Source of the DNA: Gammaproteobacteria bacterium
Lineage (GTDB): Bacteria; Pseudomonadota; Gammaproteobacteria; Pseudomonadales; Azotimanducaceae
NCBI GenBank assembly: GCA_002719135.1
Contig: PBGU01000043.1
Span: 1 to 8,841 of the forward strand
Direction: 5' to 3'
DNA length: 8,841 nt
Each line of letters opens with the position of its first letter. The first letter of the stretch is position 1. Shown one piece after another: positions 7,196-8,841 of this stretch. A program made the position numbers and the translations under genes. The notes beneath the pieces were generated by a model that was given only the letters and a program-made list of their open reading frames with translations, had not been told where the DNA came from and searched no databases.

Positions 7196-8187
7196 CCCAA
7201 TACGACGTTTACGGCATCGGCAATGCCCTCGTGGACATGGCGTATTCCGTCGACGATAAATTTCTTATTGAAAACGACGTAGCTAAAGGTCACATGACGT
7301 TGGTGGATCGACTGCGGATGGAACGTCTCATTTCGAGCCTTGGGGAGCTCGTACCCGAGAGAGCGTGCGGCGGTTCGGCCGCTAATACCATATTCGCCGT
7401 TCGAGGTTTTGGCGGACAGGCGTATTACTCGTGCCGGGTCTCAAACGACTCCACAGGAAATTATTTCGTATCCGAAATGCGTGACGCCGGAATCATGACC
7501 AATCCACAAGATCCAACCACCAGTGGCCGTTCGGGTCGTTGCTTAATTCTCGTGTCGCCCGACGCGGAAAGATCTATGAATTCTTATTTAGGGGTATCCG
7601 AACATCTTACCGTTGACCAAATCGACGAGACCTCTCTCACGCGGTCCAGATGCCTATTCATTGAGGGTTATTTAGCGTCTTCTACGAGTGGCACCGTCGC
7701 AGCAACCCGGGCTCGAGAAATCGCAGATAGAAACAACGTCTCGACAAGCCTGACCTTATCGGACCCAACCATGGTTAATTTTTTTCGCGACGCGTTGAAA
7801 AACATCTTGGGCAACGGAATTTCTCGGCTTTTCTGCAACGAGGAAGAAGCATTGGCCTGGGCACAGACAGATCGGCTCGATATCGCCGCTCGCGAATTGA
7901 GCGATATCGCACCCCACGTTGCTATTACGCTGGGCCCGAAAGGGAGCCTCTATGTAGGTCCCGATGGCTCTAGATCAGTAGCTGGCTACGATGTTGAGGC
8001 AATCGATACCAACGGTGCTGGGGATATGTATGCGGGCGCATTTCTCGCGGCGATCTCCCAGCAAGCATCTTCGTTCGAGGCAGCAAGGTTCGCCAATTTT
8101 GCGGCGGCTAACGTTGTCACTCGCTACGGCGCACGTCTTCCATCGATAAGCGCTTATAAGAAACTACAACTCGCGTTTAATCCATAA
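7192..8187 (+). CDS. PfkB-family carbohydrate/nucleoside kinase, adenosine kinase-like
   Basis: Cytosolic ribokinase-fold ATP-dependent kinase, 331 residues. Visible features: an N-terminal strand with GIGNALVDM (8-16), where D15 is the usual substrate-hydroxyl-binding position; GGSAANTIFAVRGFGG (60-75), the family substrate-loop motif; SGRCLILVSPDAERSMNSYLG (114-134), resembling proteins annotated as adenosine kinases; NEEEALAWA (216-224), the PfkB NExE motif; ITLGPKGS (245-252); and the C-terminal PfkB signature DTNGAGDMYAGAFL (272-285) with catalytic base D278 and the GAGD anion hole. The catalytic machinery is complete. Overall pattern and length suggest adenosine or another ribonucleoside or sugar, but substrate cannot be fixed by reading. 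Its ATG lies inside the end of hemL (ATGA overlap) and no Shine-Dalgarno is evident, pointing to translational coupling. It ends 12 nt before the convergent sfsA stop. Confidence 0.88.
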   Translation: MTQYDVYGIGNALVDMAYSVDDKFLIENDVAKGHMTLVDRLRMERLISSLGELVPERACGGSAANTIFAVRGFGGQAYYSCRVSNDSTGNYFVSEMRDAGIMTNPQDPTTSGRSGRCLILVSPDAERSMNSYLGVSEHLTVDQIDETSLTRSRCLFIEGYLASSTSGTVAATRAREIADRNNVSTSLTLSDPTMVNFFRDALKNILGNGISRLFCNEEEALAWAQTDRLDIAARELSDIAPHVAITLGPKGSLYVGPDGSRSVAGYDVEAIDTNGAGDMYAGAFLAAISQQASSFEAARFANFAAANVVTRYGARLPSISAYKKLQLAFNP

Positions 8188-8199
8188 TTCGAGGTAGGC

Positions 8200-8841
8200 C
8201 TATGTCACGAAGGGTATCGAATGCGTGACGGCAATTTCATCGGGCGAAATTAAACAACCGAAAGCCATAACCTCAACACCTTGTTCGAGCGCATCTTTGA
8301 CGGCGGCTGCATAAACTGGATCGATTCGGTCAGCCGTCATCACCCTGTTAACGCCCGAATGCGGGGCACAGAAAAGTAATATCGTGCGTATCCCATCTGT
8401 CCGACAACGCCCAAGTGCACGTGCATGTCGAGTCGCTCTCGTGCTGACTGCATCGGGGAAATAGCCAACACCACCCTGTTCGTAGGTCACACTCTTCACC
8501 TCGATAAGAGTTTCGTCAACGCAGAAGTCAAAACGTCCTGTTTCGCCCGGAATCCCGACTTCTCGTATTACTTTGCTAGAAGGGCCCGACCCGATATCAA
8601 TGACTCGGTTTACCAGAGCCTCTTCAACAATACGGTTAATTTGGAGTGTATTCACACACACACGTTGCGATTCGGCTGTCTCAACGATCTCGACGGAATG
8701 TGGGTACTTTCGTTTCGTGTTGTTAGACGTCGAAAACCACACGCGGCTGCCCGGGTCAGAACAACCGAGCATCGCACCCGTGTTGGCACAATGCATGGTT
8801 TTGAGGTGTCCCTCAATTTCGACGTCGGCGAGAAAACGTTT
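8200..8841 (-). CDS. sfsA: SfsA family protein, 5' end cut by window edge
   Basis: The complement gives 213 residues of an SfsA (sugar fermentation stimulation) homologue; the E. coli protein has 234, so roughly the first 16-20 residues lie beyond the right edge. The frame is open to the last base, starting KRFLADV, which aligns with E. coli residue 17 onward. The internal ATG at 8796 is therefore not the true start. Conserved blocks: CANTGAMLGCSDPGS, STSNNTKRKYPHS, CVNTLQINRI, then RFDF with LIEVKSVT (a D...ExK arrangement of the PD-(D/E)XK nuclease-like fold), GYFPDAVSTRATRHARAL, and the C-terminal stretch GVEVMAFGCLIS. E. coli SfsA binds DNA and was linked to maltose-gene expression; its biochemical role remains unclear. 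It is convergent with the kinase gene. Confidence 0.95.
   Translation of the reverse strand, partial: KRFLADVEIEGHLKTMHCANTGAMLGCSDPGSRVWFSTSNNTKRKYPHSVEIVETAESQRVCVNTLQINRIVEEALVNRVIDIGSGPSSKVIREVGIPGETGRFDFCVDETLIEVKSVTYEQGGVGYFPDAVSTRATRHARALGRCRTDGIRTILLFCAPHSGVNRVMTADRIDPVYAAAVKDALEQGVEVMAFGCLISPDEIAVTHSIPFVT

Noticed and set aside
8200..8796. Complete sfsA starting at the ATG at 8796
   Set aside because: The frame continues to the window edge with KRFLADV, a conserved SfsA segment, so the true start lies outside and the gene is partial.

Overview
The window looks like ordinary chromosome from a gammaproteobacterium of moderate GC content. The 16S rRNA fragment resembles Pseudomonas and its relatives. 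The rRNA leader has the same boxB/boxA/boxC plan as E. coli, and every protein aligns by eye with gammaproteobacterial housekeeping families. The gene order tyrS, mepM-like peptidase, anmK, erpA beside an rRNA operon, with hemJ close by, matches what I recall of Pseudomonas aeruginosa around PA0661-PA0668. The genus cannot be named from sequence reading alone, and several changes in normally conserved 16S positions suggest a less-studied lineage.

Layout. Positions 1-737 (minus strand) hold the 5' part of a 16S rRNA gene that runs off the left edge. Positions 738-1005 hold its leader and a strong rrn P1-type promoter. tyrS (1006-2271, minus) lies directly upstream of the rRNA operon in the same direction. 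Divergent from tyrS are a MepM-like M23 peptidoglycan endopeptidase and anmK, 6 nt apart on the plus strand (2398-4890). erpA (4887-5234, minus) converges on anmK with a 4-nt overlap. After a 210-nt divergent gap comes a tight plus-strand cluster, hemJ-hemL-pfkB-family kinase (5445-8187), with 8-nt spacing and then a 4-nt ATGA overlap. sfsA (8200-8841, minus) converges on it and is cut at its 5' end by the right edge.

How the genes fit together. tyrS and the rRNA genes serve translation. mepM and anmK serve peptidoglycan opening and recycling. erpA delivers Fe-S clusters. hemL makes 5-aminolevulinate, and hemJ acts near the end of the same pathway by oxidising protoporphyrinogen IX. The kinase is translationally coupled to hemL, but its substrate is only guessed to be adenosine.

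I found no mobile element, CRISPR array, tRNA, convincing intrinsic terminator or undescribed defence-like system. The points worth a second look are the rrn control region (GC pentamer repeat, palindrome over the -10, leader hairpins), the 16S deviations, the hemJ-hemL-kinase cluster, and the scarcity of clear Shine-Dalgarno sites.
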